Shown piece after piece: positions 32,896 to 46,149 of a stretch of 64,000 bases of DNA. The notes below the pieces were generated by a model that was given only the letters and a program-made list of their open reading frames with translations, searched no databases and was not told the origin of the DNA. The translations under genes and the position numbers were made by a program. Source of the stretch: Coptis chinensis (Eukaryota; Streptophyta; Magnoliopsida; Ranunculales; Ranunculaceae). The stretch covers positions 13,726,501-13,790,500 of the forward strand of contig CM027377.1 of the NCBI GenBank assembly GCA_015680905.1. Direction: 5' to 3'. How positions within the stretch are numbered: the first letter of the stretch is position 1; each line of letters starts with the position of its first letter.

Positions 32896-33244
32896 CATTT
32901 TCTTTTTTCATTTTATGAAGATCAACTTTGAAGGCCCTTAGATTGGCTGCTCGTGCTTGTGCTTCAGTTGAAGGACCCAACTTAGAGGGCTTCCATTTCC
33001 TAGTCGTGGCCTCTATCTTCCTCTTCTCGGACTATCTTGACCTTTTGACTTCTTATCCTTGAATAACTCCTTTTGCCCTTCCTTAACATCCCTCACTTGT
33101 ATGATCTTGGGTTACGTTACGTACACACTACCAACATCATCAACTTGTACCTGCATATCATAGTCTATTGCGGGGTCATAACCAATGGACTCCCACTGCT
33201 CCACACACTCAAAATCAAGCTCATATCTTACGGTTCATAGCTGA

Positions 33245-34340
33245 TATGAAAATGACTTTGGGGCGTGGTATTGCAGGAGGAGTCTTCCGGTGTATGCCAA
33301 ATTCCACAAAATACAATGAATTTCATGATATATGCCGATAGTTTCATGAATCGCATTCAGTTCATGAAGGTGTCCATGGAAGCGTCTTGGTCAAAGCCTT
33401 GGGATGTTGGGCCCAAGGTCTTGGGTTGATTCCCACCTTCATGGGAAAAGGTATATAACCGGTTATAAAATATAAGTTCAAGTTCTAACTATCAAAATAA
33501 TGTTCATGTATCGGCATTGAAATATTTAATGTCGGTGCTTTTGATGTCACAATATTAAAGGCGTAAAAGTGTGATTCACCAAGAGAAGAAAATCATGATG
33601 ACACGGCCATCAAAATTAGAAGGGATATCTTTGAGATATCATTTTTCAAAATCTCAACAATACCCATACTTTTGTTCTCAGAGAAATTACTTCTAAAAGA
33701 AACTAACAACCACATTTTTTCCTATTCCGTAAGATTAAAGATCAACAATAAGCCTACCGTCCGATATTCGAAATATTGCTTCCACCGGCTCAAGAACGAG
33801 CTTATTGCACTATTAGGAATTCTAATCTGCATGGAGCTGCTAATATTTGGAAACCTGGATAAAAGAAAGAGAGAGATGAGAACAGCTTATCAGAAGATAG
33901 AAAAATAAATCAGAAGATAGAAAAATAAATTTTCTGAGGATAGAAGGTTTGTGTAAAGAAACTGAAATGGCTATACCTAGAAGGAGTTGGCTAAGCAGGG
34001 ATATCTAGGAGCTTGATATTCACGTCTGCCGCCCTTCAAGATGGAAATTATATGTTAGTTAAAAGAAGCATGAGTTTAGGTAAAGAAATAGCTAATAACG
34101 ACAATCTTCTATAGAATAATAGAAAGGGTCATAATGGAAAAGATGGACGCATTCGGCAAAAAATAATTAAAGAATGATAAAAATAGTAGTATCGATCAAA
34201 ACATGTTGCAAGATGTCAACGGGTTTTAATATAGTCTATCAACTAAACTGAATTATTCCAATTGCGATTGAGTGATGATTAGGGTAGGAGAGACCTTAGG
34301 GTATTCAAGCACAGGGAGCGGGAATAAAACAATATAGTGG
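33245..34340. other. Intron or insertion within the CIP7-like pseudogene
   Basis: Noncoding, with a short tandem duplication at 33,893-33,932 (CAGAAGATAGAAAAATAAAT twice). The stretch around 33,390-33,440 (GGGCCCAAGGTCTTGGG) looks like dispersed repeat text. No gene is supported. Confidence 0.4.
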
Positions 34341-35383
34341 AAGTGGTTCTAGTTTGATCTTGTAAGCTTAATCTAAAAGGAACTACAAAGGATTCATCAA
34401 TCACAGCATGTGGTGGCCTCCTATCCCAATTATCAGAAGAATGACCAAGCTCATTTCCATCCAATGGGTCTGATTGTGAATTCATAAGACCAAACCTGGT
34501 TTTCTACAGCCTATGGACCATAAAATCATCTTTAGTTAGCCTCCTATGTCCTCCCCTTCCACCTTCCAACTCCTTTTCATGTACATTTGCTCGGTTGTTA
34601 CTAAATTCTCCATTGAAGTCTCTTCCAGAGGCCACCAATTTCTCACTTGATGTAGCGAACATTCGGGTAGCCTTGTGACTATTTATATCTAGATCGATCA
34701 TTCTCCCATCATGAAGTTCCCTCCATTCTAGTCTATGGGGAATTATAGGATCTGGTCCTGTTTTATTTTCCGGTTGTTTCACTTGAGCCTCCTTTTCCAT
34801 AGAAAGCATATTTTGATCAGTATTATGCACATCTTTGTCATCATTTCTCAATAAGAATTTCTGAAATGTTTGCCAGGATTCACCATCAGCTTCTTCTCCA
34901 TAAACTCCGGCGTCCTTCCCAAAAGGGCTATATATATTGGTAGAGCTTGTATCTTTTGCTCCAATTTCAGAAACTCCTAAGCTTCATCTCATCTTGAAAC
35001 TCATCATCAGTTTCACGGTCAGATGCTGATTCTGACTCACTCCATGAATTATTCTTTTCTTTGAAGTGATATAGCTGATGTTCCGTATGACAACCATGCC
35101 CCACCTGTTTTTTACTCACCCGACCACCTTTTATCCATGGTTCCCGGCCTTGTGAACCTTCATTCTCAAACTCAGAAACATCCTGAGGCCTCATTCTGGG
35201 AACACCCGGTTCCCCAGACTCTGATTTTGTGTTACTGTCTTTACTCTCCATGGATTGTCTCCTTTGTCCCACTCTTTATGTGGGGTTGAACCTACACAAA
35301 CAATATATATATATATATTCTAACTTGTTCTAGATGTATCAAATGAACACCAATAATTAACCAAGATCGCAATAAAGATTTAA

Positions 35384-35429
35384 TATATAATAGTAGGCGC
35401 TCCTATATTCCTACCAAGTAGAACTCACA
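35384..35429. repeat. 46-bp direct repeat, right copy
   Basis: Same orientation as 31,401-31,446. It lies about 110 bp upstream (in minus-strand sense) of the first recognisable CIP7-like codons. Confidence 0.8.
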
Positions 35430-35524
35430 TCCCTGGGGGTTTATACGCTTTCTTCTTCAATTCGTCAAGTTTTTTCCAAAGTTAAAAGTCCTATGAAAGT
35501 GTATTTCTCATATCTCATCACAGC

Positions 35525-36075
35525 TGACAATAATTCACTTTCAGCCCGTTGCCACCCCCACCACAAGCATCAAGATAAAGCAGTTCACGTTCGCGTTCCC
35601 TCACACGTGCACCGTTGAATACCTGAATCAAACATAAAAATGTCAAAAAATGAGGATGACCATAACTCATACGACATGTGTCTGATAGGATGACCAGGGT
35701 AAGACATTAACACTTACATTCTGAAGTGCCTTAAGCGACTTGGCTTCTAAAAAGCAGTCCAAAAGTGTAAGTATGCCTTCTCTAGTTGCTATCAAACCTC
35801 CCCAGGGGTGAACAAATGGATCTTGGCTGTCGTCCTCACAAACTGAAATCTTTGTAGTAACTCCAACATCACTTTCACTACTCACACTTGGCATTCTTCC
35901 ATTCGTAACATGCCCACCTTCAAGTTGCTGAGACTTTCCATACATAACAATTTGTGAAAAACCTTCAAGCAGCAACCCATTACATCTAGAGCAATACAAA
36001 TTCTTCCTAGCTTGCTCCAATAACGTCTGCTTATCAATCTTCAAAAGCTCCTGCCGCGCATGAGGTGGCAACTCG
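35525..36075 (-). pseudogene. Exon fragment of an At3g58050-like plant protein
   Basis: Two exons joined by a clean GT/AG intron (35,621 acceptor side, donor near 35,719) read LPPHARQELLKIDKQTLLEQ, then ARKNLYCSRCNGLLLEGF and HPWGGLIATREGILTLLDCF, and in the second exon FNGARVRERERELLYLDACG. This resembles the conserved N-terminal part of a plant-specific protein of unknown function (Arabidopsis At3g58050 as I recall). The match ends at GGGGNGLK, after which a stop follows. Both ends are truncated relative to the full protein. It lies between an RRM gene fragment and the CIP7-like pseudogene, all on the minus strand. Confidence 0.6.
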
Positions 36076-36194
36076 TTCTAGAACTACATCACAATAGCAG
36101 AAAATTATAAAAGACTCAACCATTGTAAAAAAAAACCACTTTGTATTATCTCTATCAAATTCACATTCTCAATTTCTTATATCCAATAAGTGAA

Positions 36195-36812
36195 TTTACC
36201 ACTTAAATGTTTTGGCCGTGAATTTGATCTTGCTAGTTCCATATGCAATACAGCTCCTGTCCGAGGATCAAAGACTGCACCCTAGAAAATAATAAGAAGA
36301 GATACAACAGTGAACCAAATGCTGATTATAATAAAACATATAAAGAAATAAAATTTCTACGTTCAAGGTGTTCAATGCTGTCATTGCTGATTGATGGTCA
36401 AAGAAGGTGGCAAACGCAACAACCTGCAAGGAAAACAAACCAATAAAAAAAAAAAAAACAAATTTATATGATAATGGGCCGCAATCAAGCAACAAACCTG
36501 ATTGCCACGACCAGTGTACTTGAGTTGGCAATAGTCAAAACCAAGACGTCTACGAAAGAGATTGTGAATTTCACGGGGCTTAATATCATCAGGGATACCA
36601 GAGACAAAAAGGGTATTTATATTTTGATGTTCATTGTTATGACTGTAATAAGAATGGTGATGTTGTTGTTGTTGGTAAAGAAGGTAGTTTGGATAGTATG
36701 GTGGATGTTGTTGCATTGTTGTTTCTACTACTACTACACCTGGTGGTGGTGGGTATGTCATCGACGGTTGAAATGGATCAAGGGGAAAAAATGATGGTTG
36801 CGTCCATGGCAA
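36195..36812 (-). pseudogene. 5' part of a nuclear-speckle RRM protein gene (NSR-like)
   Basis: Three exons on the minus strand with GT/AG junctions read a Pro/Gln/His-rich start (MPWTQPSFFPLDPFQPSM) and then RRM1: INTLFVSGIPDDIKPREIHN, LFRRRLGFDYCQLKYTGRGN, VVAFATFFDHQSAMTALNTL and GAVFDPRTGAVLHMELARSN. This matches plant nuclear speckle RNA-binding proteins (NSRa/b type), which affect alternative splicing. The gene stops after SRPKHLS; the second RRM and C terminus are absent. The next sequence downstream is the At3g58050-like exon with an acceptor site. The 5' leader and promoter appear to be kept upstream. It could still be transcribed as a chimera. Confidence 0.65.
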
Positions 36813-37071
36813 AGAGAGAAAACAGGTTGTTCCTCAAAACTCGGGAATTTCTAAAAATTCCAATATCCAATACAATTAATTCAATCTACAAAACACACAA
36901 CAATTAAATGGGAACAAATAAATATAATATACCTTTTGAATCCGTTACTCAAAATCGATCCGATAGAGCATGTTGTCGAATAAGCATTAATTTTGATATC
37001 ACTCTATCATCCTGAACAGTTTCTTAGTTTAATTTTGGAAGAAGAGAATAATAAGAAAAGGGTTTGAAGAG

Positions 37072-37109
<38 letters not shown>

Positions 37110-37200
37110 TAGAGTTGGAAGTGTTTTGTAGAATTGAAAAGAGAATATGGAAAGAGGTTTTTATCTACTTTGGGTTACCCCCGAATAATTGAAATCAGTA
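36813..37200 (-). promoter_or_regulatory. Probable 5' leader/promoter of the NSR-like fragment
   Basis: Sequence upstream of the NSR-like start codon. It contains a T run of about 30 bases at 37,077-37,108. No TATA box could be assigned with confidence. Confidence 0.3.
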
Positions 37201-40200
37201 AAAAAGGGCGTATAATTCATTTTTTTTTATGAAAAATCTGATGGAGAAAAAAAAATGGCGTGGGGTCACTTTGGGAGCATTCTGAACTACTCAGTATTAA
37301 TGGTCTTTGATTATTTAGTTTTATTATTGTTTCTTTTTTCTAGATTTGTCCAAATGGTACGTTGAAGTTAAACAATATGCAAAACCCTTTAAATCCAAAT
37401 AGTTTCATATCTCAATAAATAGTCCTAAGATAAAAGCGGAATTAGTTGTAATAAGTAGAGTTCATATCATTTTCAATTGGAATTGAACTCAATACTTTCC
37501 CTCAAGACTTGGGACTGCCCATGCAATTTCCACCATCTTTACACCTCTTAGTGAAAAATGAGAATAGAAAAGAATAAAAGAAAAGATAACTACGACTTTT
37601 TGCTTGAAGAAAATGTTACAAGATTCTTGCTACTTGAAATCAACTAATTTGATATGTTTTCCACACTTTCGTAGGAGTGTACATTATTCCTTCACGGATA
37701 TGATATTTTATGTTCCCCGGTAAACTAAAAGTACTTATGAAATGTAGAAAGCATAGAGTGATGTCCCAGTTGCTCCACCACCATCGGTTACTCCCTCACC
37801 ACCTCAATCACCATCTCGCATCCTTTCACTAACAATGCAGATCTAAAGTCATACGCAAAGCACCAATGTAAGTATGTTCTCTTTTGAAGTTTGTGACCAT
37901 ATCTAGCAAGTTCAACATTACATCAAGGTTTAAATGTGCTTCTTAGAAAATTGAATTTCATATATTTTTGAATAACTGTTATAGCTAAGATAATTGTTTG
38001 CTATCACACCTATTACCTTTTTTCCCTTTTCAAATAAAATGTTTGCATTAACTGATTTGTGTAAACTGTTTGCAACATTTTTTTTTTTTAATATATATCT
38101 GGGGTTCTTTGCCATGGTGTGGATGAAGATTAGTTGATTGGAAGCATCAACATCATAATTTCCCTTTTGCACGTGTTTATATATGTATTTAGCTAACTTG
38201 CAGCGTATATGTTTGATTCATTGTTCTGGGATAAAGAACGGAATAGTCTCAAGGAATTTTTGAATGTTGCAGGGCATATAGAGGTCATCCTGCCATATCT
38301 AAGAGTTGGAAGGATGCCTCAGGACCCAACTCAACATTCAAACTACATAAATATAATTAGCAGTTGATAGGGCTCATTCCCAGTTGCATTCTACGTTTCC
38401 AAAAATTTCTAAAAGTTCTCCTCTAGTAAGATACCAAGCTTTTAATACTATTGAATGCCTTCCTATTTATTTCAGTTTTGTTGTTGTGGAATAAATCCAA
38501 GTGACTAACAGTAAGAAGATTTGGATGGAGCATCTTCATCACCTATTAAAAGGAATCAATCTACACCTCAAAAATTACGTCACAAGCTTTGTTGCCCTTG
38601 GAGGTGAGAAAACAAGATCATTAGACTTCGAATATAATTGATAAAGCGCAAAATGTATGCTTGAATTTATCATCAAAAGAAGTGTTGAAGTTTCTCCACC
38701 ATGCTCATACCATAACAAACACAAAATAGTGCGGGTAAGCTTAAATTATGTGTGATTAACTTTATAACACCAAAATGAATTGAAACATGATTTTTATAAA
38801 AATATGAAATTATCAATTGTCATTTCTATTGATCACATGTATTGTTCTTATTTGGAGAAGAAAATGATTAATTAGTGTATTATGGTCATTTAACGTCGCG
38901 GTATATGAATGAAGGTGACAATGACGATAGATAGGTTTTGGATTTGTTTTTCAATCGAGGGGAATAGAAACCGAGTCTTGGGGGTTGACTAACCTATATT
39001 TCTCCTCTTTCACACATTTCAATTTATATCCTAACTCTAAACATGAACATTGAAAGTAGTGAAAACTAAGACCCAGTGGTGTGACACTTTTTTATGATTA
39101 ATGTGTCATTGTTGCAAAATAATGACTAGCTCAAATTTTTGATACCCTTACAAGTTATGATAACCATTATTTTTTATATAGTCCAAAATTGGCTTTTTAT
39201 ATATTGGCATAGGGGGTGCAACGCATAGACAACGACATTATCTGCACAATGTTTGATTTTGTTCTCTTTTCTTCTATTAAAGGGATTGGAGCAAGCTTTA
39301 GCGCAAGCTATGTTATTTAAATTGTCGAAATCAGTACTTATAGATAGTGATTCTTTTTTAATGCAAGAGGTTTTGAAAGGAATACATGGAGGCAACGCGA
39401 AGGTGTACACTTAAGACATTATCAAGTGATAACGTCGGGAGTCAGCAACGTTGAGGTGAATGGTAATTCTTACACTTTTGCTAATCAGGGATTTGGGTAA
39501 AGTCTCTCAAAGGAACCAGCTCTATATACAATACAACTGTGTGACTAATTGAACTTGCATTAGAGGCAACCTGTTATTAGTTGCATGTTAAGCACCACCT
39601 TAATTGGCATTCTGTATTTGAGTAATTCAGGAATATGTGGTAAATACCAGTTAGGTTACGATTTCTCTTTAGACATGTAAGAGACATATGTAAGTTATAG
39701 TTATGGATCCATCACCATGTGAACGCATCACTCCAGTTAAAAACCATTTCTCTTGCAAATGGTTTTTTTTTACATGCATTTAAGATTAAACTGTACAACG
39801 ACGACTTCTTCAGGAACAAGCATGGTAGCACTTTTTACTTTTCTGGAGTTTGATCTTATGTTCAATAAAATGTGTTTTTGGTGAAAGGAGTGAGAACAAC
39901 TCTTAATATATGTGCAATTAGCATACTGTTCACTTATGTAAATAACTCTTTGTCAACTCTTTCAACAAATCCATATCTCTTCATTGACTGGAAGCTCATT
40001 TTTTGGATCTAAGCATACATTATAATTGTCACATCATTGTAAATGTTATTGCAATAAGTGTACATAGAATTTCTTTTCTTAATTTTAATTGTATCTAAAC
40101 ATAAAAGTACTTTTTTAAGTATTTATGATTACTTGGTATATTTGGATTCTTCTCATTGTTCTCAAGTGCATTCTCAGGTGCCACAGAAAACGAAAATGTT

Positions 40201-42200
40201 AAAATTTTAGTTTTCATTGTTGGTGAAAGACGGTGGGCAGAGCTTACGATTGTGTGCTTTTTTCCATTAAATTGAACTTACTTGATTTCTTCAATAAGAT
40301 TGTGGATAGCATTGCACTGACTTTGTTTATGATGTTAGGTGGTGTCCACAAGATCACTCATGAAGGCGCTAACCCGCGAGAAAATATCTGTTGCAAATCC
40401 CACCTAGGCAAAGTCTTCATTTCTCAAGTATATATAAGACTTCTTATTTTGTTTATATGATTTATTTCCTTTGAAGGAAACCAATATTATGAAAAGTTAA
40501 CCCATCCATATGTTCTATAACAGGCCACATTTTGTAGGTAGACAACAACATTTGTTTCGCAATCCATTTACACTCTACACTTCTGGGAACTCGCCATGTG
40601 TTACATGTTTAATTACATACGTGGCCATACAACATGAAACTACAGTGCTCTGTATTAAGGTAGTATTCAGTTTGGTTTTTCTATCTGTTTCATTCCTCCA
40701 ACACTCAATTGTTCTTTTTAGTCTCTGTATTGTGGGGTGAGACATTATATTCATATTAGCTATATATGGGAATGAATTATCTCTTCATAGTGGCTTCTTT
40801 GCATTTGAAATTAACAATCCTTATAATGTAGGCAACATACAAGGTTATTGACTAGAATGAAACTGGACAAACCACTGGGGAACTACTTCTTGACAATGAC
40901 AACTTCTTGACAGTCAAAGTGTTTTAGACTTCTTCTTAGTGTGCTATCAACTGGTGGTTCATGCCTTAAATCAATCTGACATATTATACAAGCTTTCAAA
41001 TTTTTTATCTCAAAAACACTCCTTCAAACTCTCTGAATTCTTCAACACAAATATCCATAACATGCCGAGAAACAGGTGAGTTTATTTTGATGTCTAATAC
41101 TCTTGGTTTTTTTGCGCTTTTCAAAAATTGGCTTGATTTAACTGATCTTCATCAATACTCAATGTTAGAAATTTAATAGAAATTTAGTGGTAGCAAACAA
41201 TAATCGAGCCAGGTTTTATAATAAAGTTGCTTGCCTACCAAATCATTGTGAAAACTACAGTGATTTAATTGGTAAGCAATGCTTCACCTTTACCACATCG
41301 ACAATTTGTAATTCTTAGCATTAACTAAGATCAATTACTGTAGTGTCAAAAGTTCATTCTTGAGTTCTTTGATAGCATCTTCTATGGACATGATATGTTT
41401 TTAGTGGGATACCATAGTGCATAAATGGAAAAATTCCTTAACATTATGAAGCTATAACTACATGCTTCAAAGCTGTAACTAATCTTACACATAGGTTTAA
41501 TTTAATGTACATAGCCATTGACGAATCGAAATGTCATTATATTTTACCTTTTGTTTTAAGGAATTGTTCTTTTCTATTTTTTAAAGCATCATTTTTCCTG
41601 ATAATCTTTTCAGCAAGTTTGAAAAAGACTCAAGCAGTGCTCAATCAGCTAACCAAAAGGCTGAATAGAGGCTTGGAGATTGTAATCAGATGGCTATAAC
41701 AAGTGTGATGACCAAATTCATACTTATCATTGTATAATAGAAGCTCACTGGAAATCACAACACAATTACGGAAGCTAACAAACATCATTGATCCTTCATA
41801 GTATAGGCATTGGTCTCTTACAAGTCTTTATAAGAATCCTTCACAATACTACAATATATCTTTGGTGTTGTACTTTTGGTTTTTGGTATTTGTTTGTTTC
41901 AATTACTAATTACTACACTCTTAGAAGTAGGAGATCTATTAATATTCATTGGATTTCATTCTTTTTTTACTTTTTTTTTTCGTGTGGTGAAATATTTGTT
42001 GGATCCACCTGTATATTACATATAGAAAATCCTTACAAATATTCCGTATGAGTATGATCATGAGGGAATGGATGCACACTAAGACTAGAAAATCAACAGC
42101 TTCATGTATAACCCAAAAACTATTCAGTTATAAAAAAATTAAAATCTTTTACTGCCTAATTTATTTTTTCAATTTTCTAAACTGCATAAACATCACATGT
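37201..42200. other. AT-rich transposon-like desert
   Basis: No gene could be supported. Short exon-like pieces exist on the plus strand (39,285-39,415 reading LEQALAQAMLFKLSKSVLID; 40,834-40,930 containing TTGELLLDNDNFLTVKVF), but they are short and stop-bounded. They may be relics of transposon proteins. I see no terminal repeats that define an element. Confidence 0.4.
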
Positions 42201-42205
42201 TCAGT

Positions 42206-42358
42206 GAACCAATTAAGCTACTAAGGTATAAAGCTCAGAGGAGGTTCAATATATGGAGCAGTAATGCGAAAAAGAATTTGCGAACCAATTAAGCTACTAA
42301 GGTATAAAGCTCAGAGGAGGTTCAATATATGGAGTAGTAATGCTAAAAAGAATGTGTA
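42206..42358. repeat. 76-bp tandem duplication
   Basis: Two adjacent copies start GAACCAATTAAGCTACTAAG and continue through GCTCAGAGGAGGTTCAATAT. They differ at only a few positions. Confidence 0.9.
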
Positions 42359-45300
42359 ACTCTAGATCGTAATGACCAAAAAGAAAAATATGCAAGGTGA
42401 CTAGGTATATGTTTGTGTAACACTTTTCACTTGCAGGTTGCATGAAACCGAAACTGATGTTGGTAGAAAACGAGAGCAGCATTTATTGAGTCACACTATA
42501 AGTTGTCATTGTTCATTATTTTTTTACTTTCAAGTTTTGGTTGCAAGTCTTTCAAGCAAACATCACAACAAATAAAAACAACTAACACATGTTGTTGGTT
42601 AGCTTATGCTTCTCAATTAGTTAGCGCATCAATGTTTTCATAACTAACTTAGCACTATCAAAAAAAGAAAAAAAAATGATTAGATGGTATTATTATTATT
42701 AAGCAAAAATTTAACATAAATCAAATATTTTATTAAGCCGAATAATGATAAAATGGGCTATCTTAGTTTATATATACACTTTTTAAAATTATTTATAGAT
42801 TTTGATTTATATTTCGAATAACATATTGTTCATCCTAGAGAAGGTGATTTAACCGCTTGAGTAATATTAGAAGGCGCCTATATAAATGTTAGTTATACAC
42901 GAAATTTGGATTAGTTATTACTACCAATATTCACCCTTCCATGTATGAGGATTGGTGTACATAATTCACAATACTATTCCTTTTTTTGCAGGTTACATGA
43001 TAAATCCTCTAGGTTGTGTATAAAAAAAAACATACTCATTCAATTGGCTTCTCATACTTAGAACCAACTTTTTAGTTTTACTATTTATATATCGATTATT
43101 GCCACCATGGTGTCTACAACACCTCTTCTGTTTGACTTTTTTAATTAGATATTTAAAAAAATCAAACACAGAAAGTCTTTCTCTGTTATCAAAAGCATAC
43201 TCATTTGCCAACCAGATATCATTTGAAGAATTAAAAAACATCATAAATTTACAAGCACAATCCCTACAAAACAAAAAAATTGAGACAAAAACATTAGTAA
43301 AAAAAAAAAAAAACTTGACTTCAGTATAAACTTTGATAAAAATAAACAGATAAAACAAACAAACAAACAAACAAAAAAAAAATCAACTTACTCTTCCATT
43401 GAGAAAAATATTCGAAGAGAACCAATAAAACAATAAAAAAAAAATACATATAAGACATGGGAAAAAAACTTTACTAAAATTTGACAAGAAGACCTTCAAA
43501 CAAATCATTCTTCAAATGTAAAGAAATATCTAATAACTAGAAACAATCAGTATATCAAAAGCACTAATAATATGATATGATTTAAAAATCCAAGTACAAC
43601 TACATCTATATGGTACACAAACTTTCACTCAATGAAGAAAACATATAGAAAGCTTAAGTAGCGGTTTACTGTATAGAAAACATAGCATGTTTAAGTATGC
43701 TTAACTAACGATAACAAATTAGGAAACTATAAATAACGAGAGTGAGATCAAGGGATATTAGGAAAATTAAAAGTTACCTTTGAGAGCGACTGAATTCACT
43801 TCTCACTTAAGTCAACTGAAGATAGATACTCAAGAGTCAAGATATAGGTTGCTTGGATAAGAGTGAGAAAACACGTAAAATTAGGAGATACAAGTGGTGA
43901 AAGTGACACCACGTGTTAAGTAAAGTAATGGGCCCAAAATTTGGACATCTTAATACAGCCCATTTATACAAAAAAACAGCATTTTAGTCCACATCCAAAA
44001 AGTTGGACATCTTAATACACTATAAGGCCCATTAATACAAAAAAGCAGTCTAACAAATTATTGGCGCTAGGAATTTTGATAAATTAATTTATTGTATGAA
44101 TTTCAATATAGTTTGGAAGTAGGATTTTTGATAAATAATAATAAAATGAAAAAAAGTATATAATTCGGTGAACAGGTTCCGTTTAAATGAGTAATTTACA
44201 TAATTATTTTTGTCATTAATTGAATGCCCATTGATTTTGTTAAATAAACGGGTTCTATTACATATATGAATTTACATAATTATTCTTTTTGGCACTATAA
44301 TCATGATAAGATTCACTGTTTGTGTGGGCTAATATGGAGACTGGATTAGAAAATTTAATTTTGTGAATGTTGTATTGTTGTTGTCTTGAGAGGGCAACTG
44401 ACCTGTTAACATATCATCATGTTGGTAGAAGCTACAATGTGGCTACTCCCGCTCTATGTTAGGCATCTTTTGATAGGATATTCAGTCTACAAGGACTCAT
44501 TGAGTATTGAGTGGGAAAGTACAATATTTGAATCATTACAATATTTTAAATCTAAACTTTTTTGGTACATAATAATTCGATAAAAAAAAATCAATTATAT
44601 GAAAACGGCCCGTTCTGTGAAAGGTGCCAATTTATGTAATTTAAGTAAATAAGTTAAAAATAAAAATAATTTTTTTTTTCACAAAATGTGAACTAAACAT
44701 TTTCCGTCTATGAATTAAAGTGTAAATTAGGGGAATGACATAAGAGTTCAATGTGACTTTTCCAATTTGAATTTGTGCATGAAATAAGAAAGATGAATTC
44801 TACTTTTAAATTTTAGGATTTGTCAGTGGTTTGGTCATAAATCAAATTAATTATGTTTGTTGAGCTATTTTTTTCTTTTATTAATACTATATTATTATGC
44901 CTCAACGCCCTTTCTATGAATAATTACAATATTTTATAGTTAAATTTTTTTGATACATAATAATTTAAAAAAATATTAAAAATAATCAAATCAATTTTAT
45001 GAAAACGGTCCCAGTTCGTTGAACGGGCTCAAAAACTAGTTCCACCCAGTTCAATGCACAATGTTACTTTCAACTTGAAAGACTAAAACTTTATGGTATA
45101 TTTAAGTACCAAAATAATTCGATCTCCAGGCCAAAGTACTTGGAGACCATATTGTCCAAGTATCAAACCTACCACCTAATCAATCACCAGCAATTCATCA
45201 ATCAATCAGTAAATCCTTATTAGCAGTTCTAGAGTGCACCTTCTTATGGGAGCGCTGGTACAATACATTCTTGATTTGAGACTCTGTCATGCAATACACT

Positions 45301-46043
45301 CTCACCCCTTACCTGCTGGAGAGCCCAGATGTAATAGCGTAGGTATACCTGCGTACTCTAGAATTTGGTAATCCTTATTTAACTGCGAACATACTGTCCA
45401 AGTATCAAACCTACCACCCAAACCCAATCACCCAGCAACTCATAAAAAAAACAAAAACAAAAAACCAGCAGCTCATCAATCATTGTATATCCTTCCTTTA
45501 ATTGAGCCACTAAAACAGACCTGACACTGACATAAAGTATTCTGAGTTCTAACAGACCAAAATAATAAATTGCAAATGAAGCCCAGTCCCGCAAAAACCC
45601 AATCCCAAAAAAACCCAGCCACACTTGTTAACCACTATCAACACACCCCATTAGGACCGTTAGCACTTTTGGATGCTCTATTTCATAAACAAAACCCAAA
45701 AAATCCAAAAATTAGGGATTGGAGTGGTTAATCCGACACCACCTCTTTTTTGTTATATAGATAAAATATTCTCCAACAGTGTTTTGGATCGCCGGGCACA
45801 ATTTTGGGACTGCAAAACCGGCCTGGCTCATTTTTTTCATTAATACAACTTTGCTAATACACATTGAAGAAAAAAAACTCTTGGTTAATGTCTTAGTCAA
45901 TGTCACTTGCAGAAATGGCCAACAACCACACGTTGATATTTAATGACTTTTAAGTCTTTTAGAGGCTCAATTTCGATCTCTCTTTTCGTTATCTTCCTGG
46001 AAACGTCCTTAGCTGTGTTATATGTTCAGCTATGTTATTGAAG
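42359..46043. other. AT-rich intergenic region with dispersed repeats
   Basis: No gene is seen. Short direct repeats are present: TTGGACATCTTAATAC twice at about 43,940-44,020, each followed by a GCCCATT..TACAAAAAA segment, and GTCCAAGTATCAAACCTACC twice at about 45,157 and 45,396. Three segments near 44,170, 44,605 and 45,005 share gaac/cgttc-type words and may be one diverged repeat family. Confidence 0.4.
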
Positions 46044-46053
46044 TATATATAAA
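46044..46053 (+). promoter_or_regulatory. TATA box candidate
   Basis: TATATATAAA lies 97 bp upstream of the ATG of the small secreted-peptide gene, a normal plant distance if the leader is about 65-70 nt. Confidence 0.5.
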
Positions 46054-46149
46054 TGGTAATTTTAAACTACAATCCAAGCCAAGTTAGAAGTCAGAAGTTT
46101 TTGTTCATATCTTTACATAAAGCTTTACATATCTGCCTGGTTGAGTGCT

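Larger units (their letters stand above)
31440..35290 (-). pseudogene. COP1-interacting protein (CIP7-like) pseudogene
   Basis: Several blocks on the minus strand resemble, in order, the large coiled-coil CIP7/COP1-interacting-protein-like family (light signalling, nuclear). Block one at 34,345-35,272 includes ESGEPGVPRMRPQDVSEFEN, SESESASDRETDDEFQDEM and DESFVVPF. Block two at about 32,900-33,240 includes ESIGYDPAIDYDMQVQ and RAANLRAFKVDLHKMKK. Block three at 31,440-31,840 includes KFSDSDPESSSPIQKLPIRT and LSRSVSSLPELKKEKD. Frames are broken (for example after KLRSF at 34,980 and at a TAG after MVHRL at 34,504) and foreign sequence separates the blocks. The N-terminal part is missing. The family call comes from remembered homologues and is moderately sure. 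Confidence 0.65.

Noticed and set aside
36468..36794. 108-codon plus-strand frame rich in Met, Val and Leu
   Set aside because: It is antisense to the RRM exon of the NSR-like fragment, whose minus-strand frame matches a known family.
42993..43370. 125-codon minus-strand frame, Phe/Lys-rich
   Set aside because: AT-rich low-complexity frame without any motif; such frames are expected in A/T-run DNA.
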